A stretch of DNA of 60,790 nt from a bacterium (GCA_024228115.1 JAAETT010000073.1:1-60790), one strand, 5' to 3'. Shown: positions 25,601 through 35,014, counted from the first letter of the stretch. Program-made: numbers and translations. Notes: generated by a model not told the origin, from the sequence alone.

Positions 25601-25684
25601 AGTCAACACCGGGGACGGGGTATACAATTGACTTGTTGCGGAGCAACAAGTCAATTGTAAACCCCGTCCCCGCTGTTGACTTCA
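25598..25684. repeat. Large palindrome (REP-like element, type 1), shared stop codons
   Basis: Arms of 42 bases (25598-25639, 25643-25684) with two mismatches and a 3-base loop. The arm contains AGTCAACA, GGGGACGGGG and TACAATTGACT, so it is the same family as 9824-9902. Its outer three bases on each side, TGA and TCA, are the stop codons of the two convergent genes (DUF3179 and DUF58). Confidence 0.9.
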
Positions 25685-26986
25685 GAGGAGGCCGGCGGAT
25701 TTGACGTCGAGGTAGCCGTTCACGAGGGCGATCGGGAGTTTCTCCGGGGTCGTGTCGAGGAGCAGGGCGCCTCCGGTTTCGAGGGCCCGGTGCGCCTGGC
25801 GTCGGCGGTGCAGATAGTGGTGGATGGCAGAGACGCGAGTTGCGTCTTCGAGGTTCTGCACCGGGTCTTCGAGGCGTGCGTCGAGGACGGTCTCGCGCAG
25901 GCTCGCCAACATCACGAGGTGGCGTCGCGCCATCAGCTTCATTGCCGCGCTGAGTTCACTGCCGTCTTCGTCACGCAGGTTGGAAATCCAGACGATCAGG
26001 CTGCGCTTGCGGATCCGGCCCATCAACTGCGCCGCAGTACTGAGGTGGTCCGAGGCGCGCGGCTGGGCATGAAGATCGAACGCACCATCGAGGAGCGCAC
26101 CGAGCTGGCCCCTGCCCTTGCGTGGAGCCAGCCAGCGCTGCTCGCCCCCCAGGGTCGAAAACCCGACGGCATCGCCCTGGCGAAGTGCCACGTGGGCGAC
26201 CAGAAGGGCGGCATCCAGGGCGGCATCGAGATGGGAAAGCTCGCCGTCCTGCGCGCGCATCCGGCGCCCACAATCCAGGACCAGGATGATCTGTTGGTCT
26301 CGCTCGTCCTGGTACTCCCGGGAGATCGCGCGCTGGAAACGGCTCGTGGCCTTCCAGTCGACCTGCCGCAGTGGATCCCCCGGGCGGTACTCGCGAAGTT
26401 GCTGGAACTCGAGGCCGGCACCCCGCCTGGGCCGTCGCCGAACGCCGAGCTGGCTCGTACGATGCTCGGTGGCGAGAAGCTCGTAGTGGCGCACGGCATC
26501 GAAATTGGGGTAGATGCGCACGCGCGTATCAACCTTCGGGCGGTGGACGCGATCGAAGAGATGCAAGGGCGAGGCGATGCGCATCTCCGTCGGGCCGAAA
26601 TGGGCCGTGCCACGTGAAACGGGCCGAACGCGATAGTCGAAGACCGCCTCTTCTCCGGCCGGGATCACGAACGAGCGCGGGAAGTCGTCGGTTTCCAGCT
26701 CGACGGGAACATGGTCGAAGAGCTCGATCTGAAGCGCACGCCGATGACGATTGGCGAGGCGCAGCACGATATCCGCGTGAGCCTGCATCGAGAGGACATT
26801 CGGTGCGTCGCGGGTCACGTGAGGTGCAGGTGTCCACCAGGCGAGCAGGGCGTCGCCCAGGAAGACGGCCAACCCGAGGACGCCAAGAACCACCCAAAGA
26901 GGTTCCACAACCGGTACGAATGCCAGGATTCCACCGAGTGCCGTCCATGCAGCGAGTGCGACGAGTGCGCGAAAGCTGGGGATCAT
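25682..26986 (-). CDS. DUF58 domain-containing protein
   Basis: A 434-residue protein. Two N-terminal membrane segments (ALVALAAWTALGGILAF and LWVVLGVLGLAVFLGDALL) precede a beta-rich region. The DUF58 signature is EFQQLREYRPGDPLRQVDWKATSR, and a VWA-like domain begins IILVLDCGRRM. DUF58 proteins work with MoxR ATPases, probably as substrates or adaptors in assembling or metallating secreted proteins. It starts inside the MoxR stop (ATGA) and closes the operon. Its own stop is part of the palindrome. Confidence 0.93.
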   Translation of the reverse strand: MIPSFRALVALAAWTALGGILAFVPVVEPLWVVLGVLGLAVFLGDALLAWWTPAPHVTRDAPNVLSMQAHADIVLRLANRHRRALQIELFDHVPVELETDDFPRSFVIPAGEEAVFDYRVRPVSRGTAHFGPTEMRIASPLHLFDRVHRPKVDTRVRIYPNFDAVRHYELLATEHRTSQLGVRRRPRRGAGLEFQQLREYRPGDPLRQVDWKATSRFQRAISREYQDERDQQIILVLDCGRRMRAQDGELSHLDAALDAALLVAHVALRQGDAVGFSTLGGEQRWLAPRKGRGQLGALLDGAFDLHAQPRASDHLSTAAQLMGRIRKRSLIVWISNLRDEDGSELSAAMKLMARRHLVMLASLRETVLDARLEDPVQNLEDATRVSAIHHYLHRRRQAHRALETGGALLLDTTPEKLPIALVNGYLDVKSAGLL

Positions 26987-27957
26987 TCTCGCGGCGCCTC
27001 CACCTCCGCGAGGATGTCATTGATCACATCGTCCGTAGAGCGGCCCTCGAGATCGGCACTGGCTTCCAATTGCACACGGTGGCGCAGAGCAGCAGGAGCG
27101 ATGTTCTTGATGTCATCCGGCGTGACGAAGGCACGGTCCTCGAGCAACGCATGGGCGCGAGCTGCGCGCACCAACGCGAGAGCGCCACGGGGGCCGGCGC
27201 CCATCGCAAGGCCCGAACGTGCGCGTGTGGCACGGGTGATCCGCACGGCGTACCCGACCACGCTTTCGTCTACGTAGATGCCCGCCGTCGCTTCCTGGAT
27301 CTTCACGATGTCCGCAGGCGTCGCGATCGCTTCTACGTCGTCCAGCGCGAAGGCGTCGCCGACCCGCCCGCCGGTTACATGTTGGGTGAGCTCGACCTCT
27401 TCGCTCTCGCTCGGGTAGCCGACCCGGATCTTGAGCAGGAAGCGGTCGAGCTGCGCCTCGGGAAGCGGGTAGGTTCCTTCCATCTCGACCGGGTTCTGGG
27501 TCGCAAGCACGACGAAAGGTGCAGGAAGCGCCAGGGAATCGCCTTCGATCGTTACCTGACGTTCCTGCATCGCCTCGAGCAAGGCGGCCTGGGTCTTTGC
27601 CGGCGAGCGATTGATTTCATCCGCCAGGAAGAGATGGGTGAAGATCGGACCGCGCCGCAGCTTCATGTCGCCGGTGCGGGCCTCGTAGAGCATATGTCCC
27701 ACGATGTCCGCGGGCATCAGATCCGGTGTGAACTGTACACGCGATGTCTCGCCCTGGAACGCCCGGGCAAGCGCACGGGCCAACAAGGTCTTGCCGATTC
27801 CGGGAACGCCTTCGAGAAGCGCGTGCCCGCCCGCGGCGACGGTGATCAGAACCTCGTCTACGACCTGGTGCTGGCCGACGATCGCGTTTCCGATCTGCCT
27901 GCGAAGCTGGCCTAGCAGATTGGCTGCATCCTGTGTTGCATCGGGAGTTGAACTCAT
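26983..27957 (-). CDS. MoxR family AAA+ ATPase
   Basis: A 324-residue MoxR/RavA-type ATPase. Walker A is LEGVPGIGKTLLARALA, Walker B LFLADEINRSPAKTQAALLEAMQE, sensor 1 FVVLATQNPVEMEGTYPLPEAQLDRF, then sensor 2 in GAGPRGALALVRAARAHALL. These chaperone-like ATPases help mature enzyme complexes together with VWA and DUF58 partners. It overlaps both neighbours by four bases, so stoichiometric production is likely. Confidence 0.96.
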   Translation of the reverse strand: MSSTPDATQDAANLLGQLRRQIGNAIVGQHQVVDEVLITVAAGGHALLEGVPGIGKTLLARALARAFQGETSRVQFTPDLMPADIVGHMLYEARTGDMKLRRGPIFTHLFLADEINRSPAKTQAALLEAMQERQVTIEGDSLALPAPFVVLATQNPVEMEGTYPLPEAQLDRFLLKIRVGYPSESEEVELTQHVTGGRVGDAFALDDVEAIATPADIVKIQEATAGIYVDESVVGYAVRITRATRARSGLAMGAGPRGALALVRAARAHALLEDRAFVTPDDIKNIAPAALRHRVQLEASADLEGRSTDDVINDILAEVEAPRE

Positions 27958-29186
27958 AGCGTGTGTCGAATCCTCTCGAGGGTTGCAATCGTCTGGGTGA
28001 ACACCATGCGGCCGGATGTTACGTCCTCCCCGCGCAGCGCCTTGGTGACTTCGGCCGTGCGCAGGGCAGCGGATTCCGCGAGATGCTCGTCCAGCTCATC
28101 CGATCGCATCCGCAGCCATCCAGGCCGGCGCGCACGTAGCTCATCACCAAGGGCGTCGCGGGCAGCCTCGACCAACACGTCGCGCCTTCCCCGCGCCAGC
28201 AGGTGCCCACCGGCTTCGATGTGCTCGAGCAGGCTTCTACGAACCGGAGGTTTCTCGAGGATCAACGGGCCGAAACGCCGGCCTGCCCGCCATGCCCACG
28301 CGAGCAGCCAGACGCATCCTGCCACGAGGGCCGCCCAGCCGTGCTTGCGAACCAGGCTCAGGAAACCGGGCCAGTTCTCGACGGGGAGGATCCAGACGAG
28401 CTGCGGTCCTCGGCCTTTTCGGAGCAGAAGTCGCAACGCCACCTCGGCGTGGTCGGCATTTCCGAGGCCGTCGTTCTTCATCAGATAGTCGTCTGTCACG
28501 ACCGTGACGAAGCCGCGGCCGTGACGAATGCGAATGAGGTGCGCGCCTGTCTCTCCCTGGACGACCGCGATGGTCTCGACATCCGGCGCTTCGAGCCAGA
28601 AATCCCGGTCGAAGTAGACGGTATGCGGATCCTTCCCGCTGTCGAAGGAGAGTTCGACCTCGTCCCATCTCACTTCGGGCCAGGCGTTCTGCATGGAATC
28701 CGGAGCCGCCGCGCCCACCTCCTCCTCGTCCGGCTCGGAAGCCTCGACAGACGACTCGTCCTCCTCGCCCGGCATGAAGGTTGCGAACTGCCGGACGCCA
28801 AGGGGGTCGAGGAGGAAATCCGGACGCCTGTTTTCGTCTTCCCAGAGTGTCCATGTCGTCACCCAGAGGTGGCCCCCGGCATCGACCCAGCGAAGGAGGC
28901 GTTCGGAGCGCTCCTTGCCAAGCGAGAGCCGCCTGGCCGGATAGAAAATCGTCGCGCCGATCTCAGGGAGGGCACCCGAGAATTCGCTGGGCCCCTCGAG
29001 AACCTTCACCTCGTGCCCCATGCGCTCGAGGAGACGTTGCCAGGCCAGATAGGGATTGCGCTTCGCTTCCGCACTCGAGCTCCGGTACCTGGCTTCTGTC
29101 CGGCGCTCGAAACATGTGAAGAAGAGGCCCGTGGTCGCGACGCAACCCAAAGCGACGACGAGCCATGTCCAACGATTCTGGGTCAC
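27954..29186 (-). CDS. DUF4350 domain-containing membrane protein
   Basis: A 410-residue protein with an N-terminal membrane anchor (WTWLVVALGCVATTGLFF), an extracytoplasmic domain and a second membrane segment near WAALVAGCVWLLAWAW. The soluble part starts with NPYLAWQRLLERMGHEVKVLEGP and ends with a GATase-like fold (DYLMKNDGLGNADHAEVALRLL), as in DUF4350. The start is the GTG overlapping the DUF4129 stop (GTGA). Such proteins are constant partners of MoxR operons, with unknown function. Confidence 0.85.
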   Translation of the reverse strand: MTQNRWTWLVVALGCVATTGLFFTCFERRTEARYRSSSAEAKRNPYLAWQRLLERMGHEVKVLEGPSEFSGALPEIGATIFYPARRLSLGKERSERLLRWVDAGGHLWVTTWTLWEDENRRPDFLLDPLGVRQFATFMPGEEDESSVEASEPDEEEVGAAAPDSMQNAWPEVRWDEVELSFDSGKDPHTVYFDRDFWLEAPDVETIAVVQGETGAHLIRIRHGRGFVTVVTDDYLMKNDGLGNADHAEVALRLLLRKGRGPQLVWILPVENWPGFLSLVRKHGWAALVAGCVWLLAWAWRAGRRFGPLILEKPPVRRSLLEHIEAGGHLLARGRRDVLVEAARDALGDELRARRPGWLRMRSDELDEHLAESAALRTAEVTKALRGEDVTSGRMVFTQTIATLERIRHTL

Positions 29187-30673
29187 GACGCCGGCTCCAG
29201 GAGTCGTGGTGCCCAGCGGCGGCAGAGGTCGGCGAAGGCGTCGGCTCCAATCGTTGCTCGCGCATAACGTGAGAGGATCCAAGCTTCATTCAAGGCAGTG
29301 AAATCGTCGACGAGCGGCGAATCGGATGTTCCCTGGACGATGCGCACACAATCCCCTTCGGTGGCGCTGTCCGGGATCCTCAGCTCACGTCGTTCGATCA
29401 AGAGGATCAACGCGGCGCGATACAAGAGGCTGATCGCCCGCGTCGTTTCCCCACGCGCAAAGGCCTCACGGGCTGCACCGATGACATCCGCGGGAAGGGT
29501 CTTCGGGTCGAGGTCGAGGCCGAACAGGGCGACGGGCGCACTCCGGTCGAGGGTGGGTCGTTCCCACGGAGGCTCCCGCGCCACCCGGGCCACGAGCAGG
29601 ATGAGGCCTACCGCGAGGCCTACCCACAACAGAATCTCTACCAACCCCGCAACGATCTCGCCGAACGCGTCGCCAAAGGCCCACTCTGGCATCTCGGTAT
29701 CCGAGTCCCACTCGAACTCCCGAAGCCTCCAACGCTCGACATCTTCCCAGTGTCCGAATGCTTCGTCTGCCAGGATTTCGATGCTGCACGCACCCGCAGT
29801 CGTCGAATCCTCGGGGACACAAACTGGTTCCGCCCGAGCGATCGAAGCGAAGGAAAACACCAGCAGAAACGCCAGCGCAGCGAAACCGCGCCGGACCTCA
29901 TTGTCAGGGCTGCGTTGCTTCTCGCGCCCGGATCGCTTTGCCAATCGGCGCAATGCGATTTCGATGTCCCAACCTTCGAGCCACATCCTCCGGTTCACAT
30001 ACAGGCCGAATCCCCCGGCGATCAGCAACGGCTCGACCGCGCTCGTACCGGCCAGGTACAAGCACGCAATCAAAAGCCCCCCAGCGGTCGTGTCGCCTTC
30101 GAACCAGTTCTCGAACAACAACGAGACCTGCTCGGTCAACGCTTCAGGTGCCAGCCACAAGACGAACATCAGGAAGGCGACGATCAAGGCAAGGTTGACA
30201 TGAGCTGCGATGGAATGGAGAGAGGCCGCGGGGCCAAGCTCGGCGCGAGTGAGGACCCGTGTCCGTTCTCGTCTTGCGTCCCCACTCAAACCCTCGAGTT
30301 GAAGAACGGGAAGCGCATAGCAACGGTTCGGGCTGAAGCGGAGCAGTGTGAGGGACGCGAAGACACCGTTCTGAAGGATCTGGGGAATCGCCCGCAAGGT
30401 TGCAACAGGGGAAGGAGGGTCGGCGAAGAGCGCCTTCCCAAGTACGTGCAGAACGACACGACCCGCCACGGGCCGCAGCCACCACAGGAGTAGGAGCGTC
30501 CACCACGGGTGGCCGCGGAGAGCGATGATGAGAGCCGACGCGATCGGAATGACGATCAGGAACCAGGCGCCCCAGATGGGCCGCCACCAGGTGCGCGCCA
30601 TCGCGAAGCCGAGGTCGATGGCCTCCCAGCCCGAGCGGGGGTGTGCTGCGATGCGAAGCTCTTCAGCTTGCAC
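29183..30673 (-). CDS. DUF4129 domain-containing membrane protein
   Basis: A 496-residue protein with at least five hydrophobic segments: two near residues 30-70, others around ALIVAFLMFVLWLAP, GGLLIACLYLAGTSAVEPLLIAGGF and LVEILLWVGLAVGLILLVA. The cytoplasmic C-terminal DUF4129 begins near LPADVIGAAREAFARGETTRAISLLYRAAL. DUF4129 often occurs in transglutaminase-like or MoxR operons. Its GTG start overlaps the SpoIIM-like stop by 11 bases. Confidence 0.82.
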   Translation of the reverse strand: MQAEELRIAAHPRSGWEAIDLGFAMARTWWRPIWGAWFLIVIPIASALIIALRGHPWWTLLLLWWLRPVAGRVVLHVLGKALFADPPSPVATLRAIPQILQNGVFASLTLLRFSPNRCYALPVLQLEGLSGDARRERTRVLTRAELGPAASLHSIAAHVNLALIVAFLMFVLWLAPEALTEQVSLLFENWFEGDTTAGGLLIACLYLAGTSAVEPLLIAGGFGLYVNRRMWLEGWDIEIALRRLAKRSGREKQRSPDNEVRRGFAALAFLLVFSFASIARAEPVCVPEDSTTAGACSIEILADEAFGHWEDVERWRLREFEWDSDTEMPEWAFGDAFGEIVAGLVEILLWVGLAVGLILLVARVAREPPWERPTLDRSAPVALFGLDLDPKTLPADVIGAAREAFARGETTRAISLLYRAALILLIERRELRIPDSATEGDCVRIVQGTSDSPLVDDFTALNEAWILSRYARATIGADAFADLCRRWAPRLLEPAS

Positions 30674-31622
30674 GTCTGGGCCCCGCGAAGAGCAATGAAG
30701 CCAGGACGAAGACCCAAAGGCCCGTTCCTACCGCGTAGAGCAGGGGCGTCGGCCAGACATCGTGGTTCGATGACCAGAAAGCCTCGATGACGGCGGCGAT
30801 GACCAACATGGCGGTTCCGCCGTAGAGGAGGGGAAGAACTCCTCGAGCCGCCGTGCGCAGGGCGTCGCCGCGTTTTCGACGTCCCGGAACGGTGACGGCA
30901 AGCCCGATCCGCAGGCCGCACATACCGCATACGACGATCGCGTTGAGTTCGAAGGCGCCGTGGCCGATCACGAAAGGCCAGAAGGTCTCGCCGTATCCGA
31001 TGTTCACGATATGACCGGCGACGCCCCCCAGCAGCACGCCGTTGAATCCGACCAGGAAGATGCTGCCAAGGCCGAACAGGATGCCGCTCGCAAAACAACG
31101 GAAGCCGATCGAGACGTTGTTGCTGATGTAGTGCCCGAAAGCCGCGAGATCACCGGAGGTTTCCCGTGGCGCCCCCATATGAGGGGCGTCCGGGTCGTAC
31201 ATCTGCTCGATGTTGGTGGCCGTTTCTGCGCCGGCCACCGAGTAGACGACGTCCGGGTTGATTCGGACCGCGACGTAGCTGATGGCACCAGTCCCATAGA
31301 AGAGCAATGCGGTGGCGGCCAGGAGTTTCCATTCCCGGCGAAGCGCTGCGGGAAACGCGAGCAGGCCTTCGAGCCAGCGCAATCCCTTCTGGGGGCGCGC
31401 GCCGTACAGTTGCTGGTGGCCGCGCATCGCGAACCCTTCGAGGCGCCCGACCAGGCCGGTCCCGAACCCCCGCTCCCGTGCGAGAGCCAGATCCTGACAG
31501 ATCGCGCGGTACGCTCCCGCGAAATCCGCGGCCGCGGGCTCGCGGGCTTCGAGCCCAAGCAAGGCAGTCTCGAATGCGTGCCAACGTTCCTCGCGCTCGC
31601 GCACAAAGGCCTCTTGCTTCAC
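30663..31622 (-). CDS. Stage II sporulation protein M-like membrane protein
   Basis: A 319-residue SpoIIM-family membrane protein. A charged cytoplasmic N-terminal region (about 90 residues) is followed by segments around LLAATALLFYGTGAIS, GHYISNNVSIGFRCFASGILFGLGSIFLVGFNGVLLG and FVIGHGAFELNAIVVCGMCGLRIG, the last two being the signature with conserved Asn and Glu. The name comes from sporulation, but in non-sporulating bacteria these proteins occur in MoxR-type operons. The role is unknown. Confidence 0.9.
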   Translation of the reverse strand: MKQEAFVREREERWHAFETALLGLEAREPAAADFAGAYRAICQDLALARERGFGTGLVGRLEGFAMRGHQQLYGARPQKGLRWLEGLLAFPAALRREWKLLAATALLFYGTGAISYVAVRINPDVVYSVAGAETATNIEQMYDPDAPHMGAPRETSGDLAAFGHYISNNVSIGFRCFASGILFGLGSIFLVGFNGVLLGGVAGHIVNIGYGETFWPFVIGHGAFELNAIVVCGMCGLRIGLAVTVPGRRKRGDALRTAARGVLPLLYGGTAMLVIAAVIEAFWSSNHDVWPTPLLYAVGTGLWVFVLASLLFAGPRRAS

Positions 31623-32311
31623 CGCCCCGACCCTTCTCGCCCCAGGAGATGGGCCGCAATCCCCTCTAGATCCATGCGGGTTCCGCCAAGCGGGGTCGCA
31701 AGACCGGCCAGTTCATCGGCCCTCGCCGCGGAGAGACTGGGGGCGCGCTCGGCGAAGGCGATCACGGCGCGTTCTTCTTCGGCGTCGAGCGCGATCGGCG
31801 GAGGAAACGGCGCGGCATCTGCATGAACCCGGTCCGGAAGGCCTTCATGACGGGTGTGGACGACGAGGGATCCGGCCGCCAGATCTCCGAGACGCCGGAA
31901 GTTCCGATCGCATAGCATGGATACGATTCCGAAACCGTAGGCCACGGGCAGGAAGTCGGCTGCGATCAGCAGGTTCCGGAGCAGCGAGGCTGGCAAGCGG
32001 ATGGGTGTTCCATCGAGATGAACGACTCGGAGGCCCAGACCGGCCTTCCCGGGTGTCCGACCTCCCCAGAGCACTTCGAAGGCGACGGGGTAGAACCACT
32101 CCGTGGCGAAGACGACGAGCAACGTAGGGCCGACGGCAGCGTCCCCGAGCCAGAGGAAGAAACCCAACGCGGCGGCGGAGTAGATGACGCTCCGGATCGA
32201 TGCATCCACGAGGAACGCCAGCCCCCGTGGTACCAGCCCAGCTACGGACAGAGCAAGCTCGATCCCTTCCGGTGTTTCGACCCGGAAGCGGGTGTCTACG
32301 GGGCTGTTCAG
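31619..32311 (-). CDS. RDD family membrane protein
   Basis: A 230-residue RDD-domain protein. GLAFLVDASIRSVIYSAAALGFFL is the first membrane helix, with Asp in place of the usual RxxDD. GRTPGKAGLGLRVVHLDG is the conserved motif between helices, and SMLCDRNFRRLGDLAAGSLVV the closing motif. The cytoplasmic tail is acidic. No ATG, GTG or TTG lies at a suitable place. The likely start is CTG 32311, which overlaps the upstream stop (CTGA), consistent with coupled translation. Confident about the family, not about the start. Confidence 0.85.
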   Translation of the reverse strand: MNSPVDTRFRVETPEGIELALSVAGLVPRGLAFLVDASIRSVIYSAAALGFFLWLGDAAVGPTLLVVFATEWFYPVAFEVLWGGRTPGKAGLGLRVVHLDGTPIRLPASLLRNLLIAADFLPVAYGFGIVSMLCDRNFRRLGDLAAGSLVVHTRHEGLPDRVHADAAPFPPPIALDAEEERAVIAFAERAPSLSAARADELAGLATPLGGTRMDLEGIAAHLLGREGSGR

Positions 32312-33090
32312 CGCGCGACCTCGGGGCGGCCGGCCACTTGACGATAGGCAGAGACCCAGATCAAGTATCCGATCATCGTCGCGGGAGACATGAGGACGAC
32401 GGCAAGAATGCCACCGAGGACCAGAATGACGCCGGAGTCGCTGGCGATTGCAGGGATGAACAAAGCAATGATCGGGACGAGCGGAACCATGTAGATGGCT
32501 CCCATCACGAACAGCAATCCGATCAACTTCCATTTCACGGGCCCGGTCATCGTCCACGAACGGCGGATGGCTTCGGTGGGCGCCGCCGATTGCTCGACCC
32601 AGATGAAGAATGCGAAATAGAATCGCACCAACACGAAGGCCCAGATGAGATTGACGAGCTGTCCGGCGACCGTAAGCCCCGTCGATTCGGTCAACATCCC
32701 GAGGAAGACCGGGATCTGCCCGACGTAGGAGAGCAATGCCATCAGGAAGAAGAAGAGCAGGCCACTGCCGAGTGTCGTTCCGTAGTTTCGGAAGCCAGCC
32801 CACAGATCGTCGAAATTGGCCCGGCCGTCGTGGACGGCGAGCAGGAACGCGCCAACTCCATAGAACAGGACCGGCCAGACGAGGAAGATCCCGATCACCG
32901 TGACCGCCGCGCCCACCAGCATGAGCGTGGCGGCGATGCCAACCCCCAACCAGAGGGGAAAGCTGGCCCAGGTGCCGGACCAGGCGTCGGAGACGCATTG
33001 GCCGATCTGGAAGTCTCCGGTTCCATCCATCGTGCCGCTCGAGGCTGTCTCCACATCTGCGGACGGCGGTGCGTAGGGATTCTCGGACAT
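32308..33090 (-). CDS. Multi-pass membrane protein heading the MoxR operon
   Basis: A 260-residue protein. It starts MSENPYAPPSADVE, an N-terminal string seen in many predicted membrane proteins of unknown function. Five or six hydrophobic segments follow, around ASFPLWLGVGIAATLMLVGA, IGIFLVWPVLFYGVGAFLLAV, LGSGLLFFFLMALLSYVG, LIGLLFVMGAIYMVPLVPII and VLGGILAVVLMSPATMIGYL. I do not recognise a specific function. It is the first gene of the operon running down to the DUF58 gene. Confidence 0.8.
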   Translation of the reverse strand: MSENPYAPPSADVETASSGTMDGTGDFQIGQCVSDAWSGTWASFPLWLGVGIAATLMLVGAAVTVIGIFLVWPVLFYGVGAFLLAVHDGRANFDDLWAGFRNYGTTLGSGLLFFFLMALLSYVGQIPVFLGMLTESTGLTVAGQLVNLIWAFVLVRFYFAFFIWVEQSAAPTEAIRRSWTMTGPVKWKLIGLLFVMGAIYMVPLVPIIALFIPAIASDSGVILVLGGILAVVLMSPATMIGYLIWVSAYRQVAGRPEVAR

Positions 33091-33171
33091 GCGGGTTCCT
33101 CCTCGGCCTCTTCTACCCGATGCGATCGGTCGTAGGGTCCATCCTCTTGAATGGTGCGACGCTCGGAACTG

Positions 33172-33759
33172 CTAGGCGAGGAATAGCGTGCAGAGGGCAC
33201 GAAGGTCAGTGCGTCGATCCCACTGCGATTCGGCCGCCATCAGGTAGCCGAACACGCTGGTCAGGCAGAGAAATGCGGCGCGGGCCGGCTGGAGGCCGGC
33301 GCGAAGTTCTCCTCGCTCTCCGCCTCTCTCGAATTGGTCAGTGAGCTCGTGAACGAACGGGAAGGGCTGCTCGTCGAGCAAGCGGTCGCCGGGTCTTCGG
33401 GCGTGGGCGCGAGTCATGTCACGGGCGAGCTCGGCATCTCCGATGCTCTCGAACGCATCGACCAGGGCATCGGGGAGGGCATGCAGGACTTCGGTGAGGG
33501 AGTTGCACGGCCGCAATCGGTCGATGATTTCCAGCTCCTTGCGCCATCGGAGTTCGAGAAGCACATGCTCCTTGCTCGGGAAATGGAAATAGAAGCTGGG
33601 GCGGGAGACGCCCGCGATTCGAGCAATCTCGGCAACGCTGGCGCTTCCAAAGCCAACGCGAACGAACTCGGCGAGGGCCGCCTCGTAGAGCGCTGCGCGG
33701 CTTTCCTGGCGGCGCCGCTCTCGAGACCCGACGCGAACGAAAGGCGAGGAGGCGCTCAC
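33172..33759 (-). CDS. TetR family transcriptional regulator, coupled to P450
   Basis: A 195-residue TetR regulator. RRQESRAALYEAALAEFVRVG, SVAEIARIAGVSRPSFYFHF and PSKEHVLLELRW form the DNA-binding domain (residues 11-57). The start is the GTG in the P450 stop (GTGA). The longer upstream frame is not needed. Cotranscription with P450 and the palindromes between the P450 and desaturase genes suggest it controls both. KstR of mycobacteria is also TetR-type, but orthology cannot be claimed from sequence alone. Confidence 0.92.
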   Translation of the reverse strand: MSASSPFVRVGSRERRRQESRAALYEAALAEFVRVGFGSASVAEIARIAGVSRPSFYFHFPSKEHVLLELRWRKELEIIDRLRPCNSLTEVLHALPDALVDAFESIGDAELARDMTRAHARRPGDRLLDEQPFPFVHELTDQFERGGERGELRAGLQPARAAFLCLTSVFGYLMAAESQWDRRTDLRALCTLFLA

Positions 33760-34973
33760 GGAGCGAGCATCACCGGCAGGTGCTGGAGGCCTTGCATCAA
33801 GCTCGAGTGAAGCGGCGTTGCGGGTGCCGTGGGCTCGAAGCGGGGCCAACGAGCGAGCAGCTCCTCGAACATCACACGCGCCTCGAGGCGGGCAAGCGGA
33901 GCACCGAGACAAAGGTGCTCGCCAAAGCCAAAGGCGATGTGACGCCGGGCATCGGCCCGGCGGATGTCGAAAGCCTCTGCATCGTCGCCGAAGACTTCCT
34001 CGTCCCTGTTCGCCGATGCATAGAAGAGCGCCACATAGTCGCCCTCACGGATCTTCTGGCCACGAAGCTCGGTGTCCTCGTTCACATGGCGAACGAAGCT
34101 GCGGACGGGAGACACCCAGCGCAGCATCTCCTCGACCGCATTCGGTATCAGCGAAGCGTCGGACGCCAGCGCATCGCGTTGATCTGGGTGCTGTGCGAGT
34201 GCGAGTGCGCCCCCCGAGATGAGATTTCGGGTGGTCTCGTTGCCCGCCACGAGTAGCGTGACGCAGAACATCCCCATCTCCGCGTCGGTGAGCCGCCGCC
34301 CGTCGATCTCGGAGGCCAGGAGGTGCGAAACCAGATCGTCTCGCGGCTCTCTCCGGCGTTCCGTGATGACTCCGCCGAGGTACGTGATCAACTCGCCCAT
34401 CACCCGCACATTGGCGGCAACCGTTTCGCCGCCACCCAGTTCGACCACTGCGTCGGACCAGCGCTTGAACTGGTCGGCGTCTTCAGGCGGCACACCCAGG
34501 AGCACGGCGATCACCTGCATGGGTAGAGGTACGGCGATCCGATCGACGAGATCGATCGGGCCGGCGGGGTCGATGGCGTCGAGAGATTGGCGGGCGACTT
34601 CGCGAATCCACGGCTCCATCCTCGCAACGCGCTGGGTCGTGAACTCGCCAATCACCAGCTTGCGGTGGATGTTGTGGGCCGGCGGGTCCATGCGGATGAT
34701 GGCCGGCGCGGCCCCGCCGCTCGCGTTGCCGAGGAGCTTCCCCCGGCGGGAAGGCAAGGCCTCGAAGAGCTGCGTGCCGCGTGCCGAGGAGAAGAGCCGC
34801 GGGTGGCGGGACACGTACTGGATGTCCGCATGGCGAGTTACGCAGAAGAAGCCGCCCGCCTCATGCCAGTGCACCGGGTCGTTGGCTCGGAGCTCCCGAA
34901 ACGCCGCGTGGGGATCGCCCCGGTACCAGTCTGCGTCTTCCGGGTGGAATGAGGGCGGGTGGTAGGGGCGCAT
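33756..34973 (-). CDS. Cytochrome P450
   Basis: A 405-residue soluble bacterial P450. The I-helix oxygen-activation motif is LLVAGNETTRNL, the ExxR motif EEMLRWVSPV, and the haem loop FGFGEHLCLGAPLARLE with the axial Cys. The layout and AGNETTRN resemble the CYP124/125/142 group, which oxidise methyl-branched lipids and the cholesterol side chain. The start at ATG 34973 has GGAGA upstream; a TTG at 35027 would place the N-terminus inside the operator region. The redox partners are not in the window. Confidence 0.95.
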   Translation of the reverse strand: MRPYHPPSFHPEDADWYRGDPHAAFRELRANDPVHWHEAGGFFCVTRHADIQYVSRHPRLFSSARGTQLFEALPSRRGKLLGNASGGAAPAIIRMDPPAHNIHRKLVIGEFTTQRVARMEPWIREVARQSLDAIDPAGPIDLVDRIAVPLPMQVIAVLLGVPPEDADQFKRWSDAVVELGGGETVAANVRVMGELITYLGGVITERRREPRDDLVSHLLASEIDGRRLTDAEMGMFCVTLLVAGNETTRNLISGGALALAQHPDQRDALASDASLIPNAVEEMLRWVSPVRSFVRHVNEDTELRGQKIREGDYVALFYASANRDEEVFGDDAEAFDIRRADARRHIAFGFGEHLCLGAPLARLEARVMFEELLARWPRFEPTAPATPLHSSLMQGLQHLPVMLAP

Positions 34974-35014
34974 CAACGGGTCTCCAGATGGCCATTGGAC
35001 GTTAGATTGCTTGC

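Noticed and set aside
9824-25684. Palindromes considered as CRISPR repeats
   Set aside because: Only single copies at distant sites, no spacers and no cas genes.
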